A stretch of DNA of 64,000 nucleotides, from contig NZ_JAEH01000012.1 in the NCBI RefSeq assembly GCF_000518805.1, positions 49,187 through 113,186 of the forward strand, read 5' to 3'. The notes beneath the pieces are model-generated. The model saw only the letters and a list, made by a program, of their open reading frames with translations. It made no database searches and was not told where the DNA came from. Below, in pieces: positions 16,209 to 26,000 of this stretch. The position numbers and the translations under genes were made by a program. The stretch is from Shewanella waksmanii ATCC BAA-643 (GTDB lineage Bacteria > Pseudomonadota > Gammaproteobacteria > Enterobacterales > Shewanellaceae). Positions within the stretch are counted from its first letter, which is position 1. The number at the start of each line of letters is the position of its first letter.

Positions 16209-16559
16209 TTAAAAAGCCAGTTGCATGACTAAAGTTGCCATATCTGGCTGCCACATATATTGAGCTTTCGCTACTCGGCCGTTTTTGACATCAATACCTT
16301 CTAAACGCAATAACATCATCTGCTCTGCAAAAGCCTCAGTTTCTTTGTTGAAGGCAATTTTACCTTGGCTGTTTAATACGCGGTGCCAAGGTAAGTTTAA
16401 CTCATCACTGGCGAGTTTGAGCGCGCGTGATACATAGCGAGCTCTGCCTGGTAAACCGGCGAGATCTGCAATAACGCCGTATGAGGAGATTTTTCCGTGG
16501 GGTATTAACGCCACCACTTGCCAAATTCGCTCAGCATTAGAAAGGCTTGGTTTGTCCAT
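16209..16559 (-). CDS. Alkyltransferase-like protein (MGMT fold, catalytic Cys replaced)
   Basis: From ATG 16559 (preceded by GAGG) the protein is 116 residues. ISSYGVIADLAGLPGRARYVSRAL is the DNA-binding region of O6-alkylguanine transferases. The active-site motif PCHRV is PWHRV here, so the alkyl-accepting Cys is a Trp. This is the signature of ATL/YbaZ proteins, which bind O6-alkylguanine and hand it to nucleotide excision repair instead of reversing it. An in-frame start at 16607 would add 16 residues without a better ribosome site. Confidence 0.85.
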   Translation of the reverse strand: MDKPSLSNAERIWQVVALIPHGKISSYGVIADLAGLPGRARYVSRALKLASDELNLPWHRVLNSQGKIAFNKETEAFAEQMMLLRLEGIDVKNGRVAKAQYMWQPDMATLVMQLAF

Positions 16560-16708
16560 TACTTGCCTCAATTTATCAATTGTGTTCGATATTACTGATA
16601 ACTGCAAAGCGATACCAGTGATAACTGTCCTATGTGATGTGGCTGTTTCACTGCTGTGAACTTGTTGTGATGTAAGGGTAAGTGGCGGGGCGGATTAAGC
16701 AATAAAAA

Positions 16709-16735
16709 ACAGCAGACCTGAGGGTCTGCTGTTGC
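16709..16735 (-). terminator. Terminator of the peptide transporter gene
   Basis: ACAGCAGACC and GGTCTGCTGT form a ten-base-pair stem with a four-base loop. Read on the minus strand, the stem is followed by TTTTTTATT. Confidence 0.8.
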
Positions 16736-16789
16736 GGGATGAGTGGATATTGTTGGGTGTCAGTCTAAGCGGACCCAAGCCTAAGGGAA

Positions 16790-18505
16790 CTATGACACGG
16801 TTTGGGCGTGACTGTTTTCAGTGATGCTATCCATCACGCCGAAACGATGAAACAGGACTAAACCTAATGCGGTTAAGCCGCCAAAGGCGCCAATGATGTA
16901 CCACATAAGATCAGGCCGCTGCGCTGCCTTAGCGACTTCACTATATAGATAGCCAGATAGCGGGCCTGCCAACAAAAAGCCAATGGCTGATGAGACAAAG
17001 TAGTAGCCCATAAACATGGCTTTTTTATCGCTAGGGGCAAAACTGGCAACGTACTCTTGGCTTTTCGGCGATGCCACCATTTCACCCAAAGAGAACACTA
17101 AAATAGAGGTCAGTACCATCGCGCCACCCATGAGCATACCAGTAGCCAGTCCGCCAAGGGCGGTACCCATTGCCAGAATGAGGGTTCCAGCAACCAAAAT
17201 AGGTAAGGCTTGGTATTTCTCAATAGTGCGGCTGACAAGTATTTGTAGTAACACAATAGACAGGAAGTTGAGACCGATGAGGTACTCTGGGTTAACCTGT
17301 CTATATTGCTGTGCCCAATTAGCAGCAACTGATGAGGCGCTGTCTGTGTCAGTCGCTATGGCAGCGAGCGCTTGGGTAATTTCAGCTTGAGGCACCATCA
17401 CTTTACTGTGTACTAATTCAAAATAGGCTTGTTCGACATTGATGTTAGCTTGGCTGAACTCTGCTGCTAGCCGCACTAACTCGGTTTGTAAGTGCAGTTG
17501 ATCAACTGGGGCCAAAAAGGTTTGCAAGTCTGGGTAACTGGCTAGGGCAATCACCAAATCTGAGGTATCAACAAAGTCTCTGATAAAAATTGGTAAGGTA
17601 ATAAAGATTTGCTGATACACCATCCAAAAGCCAGATAAGATAAGCAAGTAGGTGACAAAGGGTTTATTGCCGACGCGAATTTTTTGGCGATACCAAGCTG
17701 CATTGGGTTGTTTGCTAGCACTGATGTTCCATAAATAATGGCCGGCAAACCAAACGATATACAGCATGGCGGTGGTTTGGCCATCGAGCCATTTAGCGCC
17801 GTAGGCCATTAGGATGATCAAGCTGCCAAAAAAAATTAGCGCAAAACGGGCATTACCCAGTACTTCTTGAATATCCTGCATAACTTGTTTTAAAGGACGA
17901 CCTTTTTGCTGCGCTTGATCTGTGGGTTCTTCATAGAAGAACAACGCCGGAATAAAGTTTAGCGCTATCCAGAAAGATGACATGATAAATACCCAGTCCC
18001 AGCTAATTGCTCGTACGTAACCGGCAATAAATGGCCCGAGGAAACCGCCGATATTGACCATCATGTAGAAAATGCCAAAGCCAAGGCCACGGTTACTACT
18101 GTCGGTGGCTCTGGCAATGGTACCTGTAACTACCGGTTTAAAGCAGGCGGCCCCCACAGCGACCCCCATAAAAGCGAAAAAGAAGCCGGAAAAACTGCTG
18201 ACCTGACCCAGCAAATAGTAACTTGGACACATAATGGCATAGGCGATGATGAACATTTTTCGATAGCCATAACGGTCAGCTAAGGCGCCAGTGAGTACAG
18301 GAAAAAGGTAGAGAAAGAATGGAATCATACCTTGCAGTAAGCCACGCTCTTGCTCATTAAAGCCAAGTCCGCCCTGATTGGCGGGTGAGGTCATGTAAAG
18401 CGAAGATAAGGTAAAAAAGCCATACCAGGCCAGTCGCTCAAATATCTCCATGGTATTGGCAACATAAAATGTGCGCGGTAAGGGGGTACGTGCAGAAGAT
18501 GACAT
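16790..18505 (-). CDS. POT-family proton-dependent oligopeptide transporter
   Basis: This 571-residue MFS protein has a dozen or more hydrophobic segments. ANTMEIFERLAWYGFFTLSS at the N-terminus corresponds to the ExxER motif of POT/PTR2 transporters. ALADRYGYRK is the MFS loop and GIFYMMVNIGGFLGP is the PTR2 signature. It should import di- and tripeptides with protons across the inner membrane. A long soluble insert at about residues 300-390 (with PDLQTFLAPVDQLHLQTEL) is unusual and may be a periplasmic or cytoplasmic loop. It is a single gene with its own terminator. Confidence 0.85.
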   Translation of the reverse strand: MSSSARTPLPRTFYVANTMEIFERLAWYGFFTLSSLYMTSPANQGGLGFNEQERGLLQGMIPFFLYLFPVLTGALADRYGYRKMFIIAYAIMCPSYYLLGQVSSFSGFFFAFMGVAVGAACFKPVVTGTIARATDSSNRGLGFGIFYMMVNIGGFLGPFIAGYVRAISWDWVFIMSSFWIALNFIPALFFYEEPTDQAQQKGRPLKQVMQDIQEVLGNARFALIFFGSLIILMAYGAKWLDGQTTAMLYIVWFAGHYLWNISASKQPNAAWYRQKIRVGNKPFVTYLLILSGFWMVYQQIFITLPIFIRDFVDTSDLVIALASYPDLQTFLAPVDQLHLQTELVRLAAEFSQANINVEQAYFELVHSKVMVPQAEITQALAAIATDTDSASSVAANWAQQYRQVNPEYLIGLNFLSIVLLQILVSRTIEKYQALPILVAGTLILAMGTALGGLATGMLMGGAMVLTSILVFSLGEMVASPKSQEYVASFAPSDKKAMFMGYYFVSSAIGFLLAGPLSGYLYSEVAKAAQRPDLMWYIIGAFGGLTALGLVLFHRFGVMDSITENSHAQTVS

Positions 18506-18655
18506 AATACAGTCCGTATATTTTATACAATTGGTTCATGCTACTGACTATTTCTGATAAATACAAGGCGATGCAGGTATCGGCTTAACAGGTTAAGCTT
18601 GCCTTTAGTGTGACATTCGTCATAATGGCGCAAATTTTTTAAAAGATGATTTACC

Positions 18656-19147
18656 ATGGCCGTACTTGATATTTTGACCATTCCAGATGAACGCCTTAAA
18701 CGTAAAGCCGTTGCTGTTAGCGGTGTCGCTGCGATTGGTGGTTTTATTGATGATTTATTGGAAACCATGTATCACACCGACGATGGTATTGGTCTTGCTG
18801 CTACCCAGGTTGGCAGTACCGATGCAGTGTTAGTGATTGACCTGTCCAGTGAGCGCAATCAACCGCTAGTATTGGTTAACCCAGAGTTAGTAGAAGGGCG
18901 AGGTGAGTTTGTTGGTGAAGAAGGTTGCTTATCTATTCCGGGTTATCGCGCTAAAGTGTCTCGCTTTGAGTATGTCAAAGTTAAAGGTCTTGATCGTGAC
19001 GGTCAGCCTATAGAAGTGGAGTCTGATGACTTTCTCGCAATAGTGTTGCAGCACGAGATGGATCATCTGCAGGGCAAAGTGTTTATTGAGCACCTATCTA
19101 AGATGAAACAGCAAATTGCCCTGAGAAAAGTGAAGAAGTTTGCTTAA
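18656..19147 (+). CDS. def: Peptide deformylase
   Basis: This 163-residue protein has the three deformylase motifs in order: GIGLAATQVG (about 43-52), EGCLS (about 86-90, metal-binding Cys) and QHEMDHLQG (about 128-136, two His ligands and Glu). It removes the formyl group from nascent N-terminal Met. It is not next to fmt, so it may be a second copy in the genome. ATG 18656 overlaps ACC; no strong Shine-Dalgarno is visible. The 3' end overlaps the convergent kinase gene by four bases. Confidence 0.9.
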   Translation: MAVLDILTIPDERLKRKAVAVSGVAAIGGFIDDLLETMYHTDDGIGLAATQVGSTDAVLVIDLSSERNQPLVLVNPELVEGRGEFVGEEGCLSIPGYRAKVSRFEYVKVKGLDRDGQPIEVESDDFLAIVLQHEMDHLQGKVFIEHLSKMKQQIALRKVKKFA

Positions 19148-20574
19148 CTAACCAGCGGCGCACTAAGCTGAGCCGAGGTTTTCTTCGGCTCTTGTTCGGC
19201 GTTAGGGTGATTCACCGGTAACGTCAAAGTTAATACCAGCCCCCCCTGCGGGTGGTTACTTGCAACCACCTCGCCAGCTAACAGTTTCATACATTGCTTC
19301 ACAATGGCCAGTCCTAACCCAAAGCCACCTTGGCTTGAGTGTCTGGCTTCATCTAACCGGGTAAAAGGATTAAACAGGTTGGTCAGCTCTTCTGCTGGAA
19401 TGCCTGGGCCATTATCGGCAATGGTTATCTGTAATTGCTGTGCGACTAACTGTGTTTCAATATGAATTTCGCAATGTTCACCCGCATATTTAAGGGCATT
19501 ACGCACAATGTTTTCAATGGCTCTGCAGAGATGCTGACGGTCGGTAAACAGCGTTAGGGGATCATGGTTATGCCAATGGATCTGTTGCTCTTCTTTGGCT
19601 TCAAATTGACAGTCTTGCTGAATCTGCGCTTGCAGGGCACCCACATCAAATTGGCTGCAGTTTAGTTGAATATAAGCGTTGTTTAAGCGGCTAAAGTCTA
19701 GAATGGTATTAATTAAGCTCGACATTTGTGCGCCTTCTGCGCGCAAACGGGCAATGGCGCTTTGATGGCGCTCATCTAATTGTCCTTCGAGTAAATGCAG
19801 CGCGAGCTCTTGTCTTGCCAGTGGGGTACGTAGCTCATGGGACACATCTCTTAATAGTCGTTTTTGGTTCTGCATGCCTTGTTGCAGTTGTTCAGCCATA
19901 TGATCAAACTCAGCGGCCAGATGATAAAACTCAGGCTCCTTAGTTGAAAAGTGGTTGGCAATACGGGTGTCGAGCTTACCTTGTGCCAGCGCTTCAGTTC
20001 CCCGTTTGAGGTGTTGAAGCGGGGTAATAAGGTAGCGGCTTAGTAGGTAACTAAACAGCAGCAACACGGTAATGCCAACAATAGTGCGAATGGTCCACAG
20101 CGCGGTATTGAGTTGTTGGGCTGGGTGCAGGTCGGCATTAAGTTGGACCACTAAACTCAATGGCTGCTGGTCATCTAAGGTGTCAGCGAGAGGTAAAGCA
20201 ATGAGTGGCTTACGGACTCTGTCGCCCATAGGTTGTTGGATCTGTCTTGAAAACTGCAATTTAAAAACAAAGTGTGGGTGCATTGCGCGCTGGCTAATGG
20301 CTTGGTTTTGTGGGTCTAAGGTATAGAGCGTAAAAGCTTGCTCGCTTTCCCATTGGGCTAACCCGGCAATGTCTTTACGCTGAATATATTGGTTAGCTTG
20401 TTCAGCCAGCGTATGGAGCTGCTGCTGAGTTGCTGGAGATAGTGTCAGTAAGCGGCTGAGAATTAAACTCTCAATGCCGGTTGCGATTAATAATATTGCC
20501 AGTAAAGAGACAGCAAAAAAACTAAATACTCGGATCTGCAAATGTGAAAACAGCTTGTTGAATGACGCTGACAT
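19144..20574 (-). CDS. Sensor histidine kinase, orphan
   Basis: This is about 476 residues from ATG 20574 (ATG 20580 is equally possible). There is a first TM at about 14-38, a periplasmic sensor of about 120 residues, a second TM near 160-180 and a HAMP domain. HisKA follows with RDVSHELRTPLARQ, containing the phospho-His. The ATPase domain has RAIENIVRNALKYA (N box), DNGPGIP (G1) and GFGLGLAIVKQC (G2). No response regulator gene is next to it, so its partner must be elsewhere. A Fur-box-like AATGAGAATCGTTTT lies just upstream. The signal is unknown. Confidence 0.85.
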   Translation of the reverse strand: MSASFNKLFSHLQIRVFSFFAVSLLAILLIATGIESLILSRLLTLSPATQQQLHTLAEQANQYIQRKDIAGLAQWESEQAFTLYTLDPQNQAISQRAMHPHFVFKLQFSRQIQQPMGDRVRKPLIALPLADTLDDQQPLSLVVQLNADLHPAQQLNTALWTIRTIVGITVLLLFSYLLSRYLITPLQHLKRGTEALAQGKLDTRIANHFSTKEPEFYHLAAEFDHMAEQLQQGMQNQKRLLRDVSHELRTPLARQELALHLLEGQLDERHQSAIARLRAEGAQMSSLINTILDFSRLNNAYIQLNCSQFDVGALQAQIQQDCQFEAKEEQQIHWHNHDPLTLFTDRQHLCRAIENIVRNALKYAGEHCEIHIETQLVAQQLQITIADNGPGIPAEELTNLFNPFTRLDEARHSSQGGFGLGLAIVKQCMKLLAGEVVASNHPQGGLVLTLTLPVNHPNAEQEPKKTSAQLSAPLVS

Positions 20575-20588
20575 ACCCATACCAAATA

Positions 20589-20604
20589 AAAACGATTCTC
20601 ATTA
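20589..20604 (-). promoter_or_regulatory. Fur-box-like site upstream of the kinase gene
   Basis: Read on the minus strand, TTAATGAGAATCGTTTT resembles the AATGAGAATCATT class of Fur boxes, but the right half is degenerate. If real, the kinase would be iron-regulated. Confidence 0.3.
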
Positions 20605-20681
20605 ATGTTAACTTTTTATACTTAGGATCGCTATGGGATCTTAGCGTTATTGTGGTTGAGATCTGCAAATTTCACATTATA

Positions 20682-20697
20682 CTGTATATATGTACAG
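20682..20697 (+). promoter_or_regulatory. LexA (SOS) box upstream of imuA
   Basis: CTGTATATATGTACAG is a perfect CTG-N10-CAG LexA site, 17 bases before the imuA start. It should repress the imuA-imuB-dnaE2 operon until DNA damage. Confidence 0.92.
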
Positions 20698-20714
20698 TAT
20701 AGTGTGAGAATGTC

Positions 20715-21503
20715 ATGAAAGCAGAACCGATATCTCAGGTTGATGAGCATCAACAAGCAACTGCGTTGGACAGTTTATTGAGCCGAGAAGATCTTTGGCG
20801 TGGCCAGCAATGGCAGCAGCAATCTGACTGCTTAAGCAGTGGTTATACCAGCTTAGATGAAGTATTAGCGGGTCAAGGTTGGCCAAGCTCTGGCGTTTGT
20901 GAACTCTTGAGCGATCAAGTTGGTATTGGCGAATTGACGTTGTTGCTGCCGTTGATTGCGCAGCACATTCCTTTAAGTGGCACGGCTGACAAGCAGCGTA
21001 ATGGGGCGGTAGCACTTGTTGCACCTCCGTTTATTCCCTTTGCCGCAGGCTTGGCCCAGCACAATATTGATGTTGAGCGGATCGTATGGGTGGACTGTAT
21101 TGATCGCAAAGAACAACTGTGGGCGTTAGAACAAGCATTAGCCAGTGGCGTGTGCCAGTTAGCCTTAATTTGGCTGTCTACACTGTCAGTCACTGAGTCT
21201 CGGCGTTTACAGCTAGCATGCGAAAAGGGTCATAGCTTGTGCTTTTGTTATTTGCCTAGCCATTTAGCATCCCAATCGCACCCTGTGCAGTTACGAATTC
21301 AATTACACCGTGACTATAACAAAACCGTCGATAATGCCGCTACAGAGCTGACGATTGTGAAGCGCCGTGGTGGTTGGCCAATTGCGGGTTTTGAGCTTTC
21401 ACTGTTGCCGCGATACTTAGCTTACAGCGATTGGCAAAAATCGCCTTCAAAACCTGAGCATTCAGTGAGTAGCGATATTATTCAGGGGCCTTGGTCATCA
21501 TGA
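20715..21503 (+). CDS. imuA: ImuA, translesion-synthesis accessory protein (RecA-like)
   Basis: This 262-residue protein of the ImuA/SulA-like group reads SGYTSLDEVLAGQGWPSSGVCELLSD, VALVAPPFIPFAAGL and LALIWLSTLSVTESRRLQLA. It resembles a RecA-type ATPase core with a weak P-loop. In other bacteria ImuA works with ImuB and DnaE2 in damage-induced mutagenesis. The gene starts right behind a LexA box and its TGA overlaps the imuB ATG (ATGA), indicating translational coupling. Confidence 0.88.
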   Translation: MKAEPISQVDEHQQATALDSLLSREDLWRGQQWQQQSDCLSSGYTSLDEVLAGQGWPSSGVCELLSDQVGIGELTLLLPLIAQHIPLSGTADKQRNGAVALVAPPFIPFAAGLAQHNIDVERIVWVDCIDRKEQLWALEQALASGVCQLALIWLSTLSVTESRRLQLACEKGHSLCFCYLPSHLASQSHPVQLRIQLHRDYNKTVDNAATELTIVKRRGGWPIAGFELSLLPRYLAYSDWQKSPSKPEHSVSSDIIQGPWSS

Positions 21504-23077
21504 TTTGGCTGGCGATCTATTTTCCTAGCGGTGTATTGCAGTATCAGCGCTTATGTCACGATATTAGTGCGGCGCGGCCTGTGGCTTTTTATGACCCACA
21601 GCAATTGACCATTTTGGCGGTTGAGGGAGCAGATAAAGCTGTCACTGTGGGTTTGAGCGTGGCGACAGCTCAAGCCTTATGCGCAGAACTAGTCTTGATT
21701 GAGTACCAATCAAATTTAACTGAACAGTACACCGATTGGCTGGCTAAGTGGAGCTATAGCTACAGTGCACGAGTGGTTATTCCATCGTGTGCGATACAAT
21801 CACAATGCCGGGGCGATAGCACCCAAGTGATGGATGTATTACTGCTAGAAGTGGGCTCGATGCAGCAGGTGTTTTCAGGGCTGGACAATTTACTTCATCA
21901 GTATGCCACTCAAGCCAGTGGTTATGGTTTTCGCTGGCAGATGGTGTTAGCTGAGCATCCACTTATGGCACAGTTATTGGCGGTACATCGACCGCAATTA
22001 ACCAGTGAGTCAGAGTTAATATCAGCACAGGGAAGCACTGCTGTGCAGCGCGTCTATGAAACTAAAGCGGCTTTGAGTCAGCTTAAAGCATTAGCAATAT
22101 CGACGCTGCCGGTAGAGCCAAGTGTTATTCAACGTTGCCAGCAAATGGGTCTTAATACCATTGCGGCATTAATGGCCTTGCCACGGGCTGAGTTAGGGCG
22201 GCGCTTTGGTGAGTCGCTGCTGAGTTTGCTCACTCAATTGCAGGGGCGTATCGAGGTTCCGCAATGCTTCTACACACCGGCAGAGACTTACCAGCAAAAA
22301 ATGAGCTTAATGTATGATGTTGAGCATATTGAAGGGGTGTTGTTTCCCTTAAGCCGGATGCTGAGTCAACTCAGTGATTATCTATTGCAGCGGCAGTTAG
22401 CTATTTTGCGTTTGCAGCTCACTTTAGCGTATCGCGATAATGAGTTGCCGCCTTTGTCGTTGTTGATTCATTACCCGTTTGCGGAGCATCGCTGTGACAG
22501 CTTACTGGCATTGTGCCGTCTGCAACTTGAGCGTCAGACTTTATACTCTCCGGTGGTTGCGCTACAACTCGATGTGTCTAGTTTTGTTGAACAGCACTTA
22601 GATGAAGACTGCTGGTGGCAGCAGCGGGGAGTAAGTGCTGAGATCCGCCAACTATTTGCAACTTTAGAGGCAAGGTTAGGTGAGCATTGTGTTAAAGGGT
22701 TGGCGATGGCCAGTCATCATCTCCCTGAGCAGAGTTGCCAAGTCAAGCCGTTAACACAGTGGGGACAATGTGGATCTCGTTTGGCTTTAAGTGACTTGAG
22801 CCATAAAACCGCAGGAATTGCTTATGACAGACTCGCTGCAGAGCGTACTGCCTCCTATGACACCTTAGGCTTGTTTCGGCCGAGCTTTTTACTCAAGCAG
22901 CCACAACCGCTTGCTCTGCACGAATTTACCCGCTTAAAAGGGCCAGAACGTATTAGTCCACCTTGGTGGCTGACACAACATGACAGAGATTACTACATTG
23001 CGGCGCATATTGATGGCGGGCTTTGTTGGGTTTTCTATGACGGACAAGACTGGTTTCTACAGGGCTGGTTTAGTTAA
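21500..23077 (+). CDS. imuB: ImuB, inactive Y-family polymerase-like protein
   Basis: This 525-residue protein starts at ATG 21500, which overlaps the imuA stop. It has the Y-family polymerase layout, but the catalytic acidic motifs are absent. The N-terminal segment reads WLAIYFPSGVLQ instead of the usual DxD type, and LLLEVGSMQQVF stands where the second acidic pair is expected. QQMGLNTIAALMALPRAELGRRFG is the helix-hairpin-helix. ImuB is thought to link DnaE2 to the sliding clamp. There is no gap before dnaE2. Confidence 0.9.
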   Translation: MIWLAIYFPSGVLQYQRLCHDISAARPVAFYDPQQLTILAVEGADKAVTVGLSVATAQALCAELVLIEYQSNLTEQYTDWLAKWSYSYSARVVIPSCAIQSQCRGDSTQVMDVLLLEVGSMQQVFSGLDNLLHQYATQASGYGFRWQMVLAEHPLMAQLLAVHRPQLTSESELISAQGSTAVQRVYETKAALSQLKALAISTLPVEPSVIQRCQQMGLNTIAALMALPRAELGRRFGESLLSLLTQLQGRIEVPQCFYTPAETYQQKMSLMYDVEHIEGVLFPLSRMLSQLSDYLLQRQLAILRLQLTLAYRDNELPPLSLLIHYPFAEHRCDSLLALCRLQLERQTLYSPVVALQLDVSSFVEQHLDEDCWWQQRGVSAEIRQLFATLEARLGEHCVKGLAMASHHLPEQSCQVKPLTQWGQCGSRLALSDLSHKTAGIAYDRLAAERTASYDTLGLFRPSFLLKQPQPLALHEFTRLKGPERISPPWWLTQHDRDYYIAAHIDGGLCWVFYDGQDWFLQGWFS

Positions 23078-26000
23078 ATGTACGCCGAGCTTCATACTTT
23101 ATCTAATTACAGCTTTTTACGTGGTGCTTCTCACCCTCAGGAGCTGGTGGCACAGGCGGCAGCGCTAGGTTATCAAGCATTGGCATTAACCGATGAGTGT
23201 TCATTATCTGGGGTTGTTAAAGCCCATGATGCGGCGAAGCAACACGGCATTAAATTGATTATTGGTGCCGAGTTTCAACTGCCACAAGGGGTATTTGTGT
23301 TACTGGCACCTAATCGCCGTGCATATGGGCAGATAAGCCAGCTGATCACTTTAGCCCGCCGACGTGATGAAAAGGGCAGTTATCAACTGCGTTTTTCAGA
23401 TATGTTGACCCGCCTTGATGAAACAATATTGCTCTGGCGACCTGCAAGCCCTGAGCAGCTGCAGATGAGCTATCAGGTGGCCAATGATGCCGATGTCTGT
23501 GAGCCAAGCAGTAGGGAGAATGTGCAAAGCCAGATTGAACAGCAGGCCCAAGCTTATTATCAGGCACAGTTGCAGCAACTGATGCAGCAGCTAAAGCGGG
23601 CTTTTTCCGATAGGTTGTACATATTGATGGAGCGACAGTTACTGGGCTCTGAAGCTTGGCGTATGCAGGTATGGCAAATGTTGGCAGAGCAACAACAGGT
23701 TGCGTGCGTTGCCGCAGGTGGTGTGCGTATGCACCATAAACAGCGGCGTATGCTACTTGATGTTCTGACTTGTATTGGTCACGGCACTGAACTTGAAAAA
23801 GCAGGCAGTTTGCTTAGTGCCAATGCCGAGAGCAGTTTTAAGTCGCTAGAGGAACTGGCTAGGCGCTATCCACAAGCTTGGCTAGATAACAGCATTAATA
23901 TTGCCAATGCCTGTGATTTTAGCCTTGATGAGCTTAAGTATGAGTATCCATCTGAGGTGATCCCTACGCAGATGAATGCCAGTGACTATTTAGAGCAAGA
24001 GGTGAAAAAAGGCGCTTTAAAGCGATTTCCTCAAGGAGTGCCAGAGTCAGTTGCAAAGCAATATCACAAAGAGCTGAGCTTAATTAAGCAGATGCAGTAT
24101 GAATATTTCTTTCTGACCATTTATGACATAGTTCAGTTTGCTAAGCAGCAACACATTTTACACCAAGGACGAGGCTCGGCCGCCAATTCTGTGGTGTGTT
24201 ATTGCTTAGGAATAACAGAAGTTGATCCCACAAAGATCAACATGCTGTTTGAGCGCTTTATCTCTAAAGAGCGTAATGAACCGCCAGATATTGATGTTGA
24301 TTTTGAACATGAACGTCGTGAAGAGGTGATTCAGTATATTTACCGCAAATATGGCCGCGATCGCGCCGCGTTGGCGGCAACAATCATTAGCTATCGTTTT
24401 AAAAGTGCGATGGCGGATGTGGGCAAAGCACTGGGGCTAGATCATCAAACCGTAGATCGCATGGTTAAACAAGTTGATCGCCGTGATGCGAGTGAGTCTT
24501 GGCAACAGCAATTGCAGCAAAAACAGCAAGTGCCCGCACAGGGACTTGGCCGGTATTTACTGCCGCTGGTGGAAGAGATCCTCGGCTTCCCCCGGCATTT
24601 ATCGCAACATGTTGGTGGGTTTATCATTTCAGCTGGTCCGTTATCTGAGCTGGTGCCCATTGAAAATGCGGCCATGCAAGACAGAACCGTGATCCAATGG
24701 GATAAGGATGATTTAGAGTCGCTAGGCTTGCTGAAAGTGGATGTACTGGCCTTAGGTATGCTAACAGCCATTCGCAAGTGTTTTAGCTTATTAGGCGATG
24801 AGCAGCAGCCATTTACGATGGCGCAGGTGCAATGGGAACAAGCTGAGGTTTATCAAATGCTGCAACGAGGCGACAGTATTGGGGTGTTTCAGGTTGAGTC
24901 TCGTGCGCAAACCTCAATGCTACCTAGGCTAAAACCACAGAACTATTATGACCTGGTGGTGCAGATAGCCATAGTGCGTCCAGGGCCAATTCAGGGCGAT
25001 ATGGTTCACCCTTATCTACGTCGGCGAGATGGCATTGAAAGTGTCTCTTACCCGAGTGCGGCAGTTGAGTCGGTATTGTCGCGCACACTGGGAGTGCCTA
25101 TTTTTCAAGAGCAGGTGATTGAGCTGGCAATGGTGGCCGCGGGCTTTAGTGGTGGTGAAGCCGATCAGCTTAGGCGGGCAATGGCCAGTTGGAAGCGTTC
25201 TGGTGAGCTGCAACAGTTTGAAAATAAGCTGCTACAGGGGATGGCGGAGCGGGGCTACAGCGCCGATTTTGCCGCGCAGATCTATCGGCAGATTAAAGGA
25301 TTTGGTGAATATGGCTTTCCTGAATCCCATTCTGCCAGTTTTGCTTTGCTGGCATACGTTTCGGCTTATTTAAAATATCATTATCCTGCGGCATTTTGCT
25401 GCTCGTTACTCAATAGCCAACCTATGGGATTTTACAGCCCTTCACAGTTGATCCAAGATGTGAAACGTCATGGTGTTGTGGTATTGCCCATTTGTGCCAA
25501 TCATAGTTTGTGGCAGCATGAGTTGGTGCAGTGGCAAGGCAAAGCGGCTATTCGTTTGGGGTTTCGTTTAATTAAAGGCTGCCAACAACAGTCGATGCAA
25601 GCGCTGATTACCGCGCGCCCCGAAGGTGGCTTTAGTTGTTTAGATGACTTGTATCAGCTGGGGGTCAATCGCCATGAGCTAGAACTGCTTGCCAGTGCCG
25701 ATGCGTTTAAACAGCTAAGTGGTCATCGCCACCAAGCCCGTTGGCAGCTTTCTGCCTATCAACCTAGCTTACCGTTATTTGATGATGTCGAGCCAAATGA
25801 AAGTGATGTAACACTGGCTGAGCCTTCGGTACTGGAGAGCTTAAAAAGTGATTATCATTATACTGGGGTAACCCTTGGGACTCATCCGATGGCACTATTA
25901 AGGCCAAAGCTAGGTCACTGTGTCAGTGCTGTCGATATTGAAACTTGTCGCCATGGACAAGTGGTGAGTGTTGCGGGATTAGTGGTCGGCCGCCAGCGTC

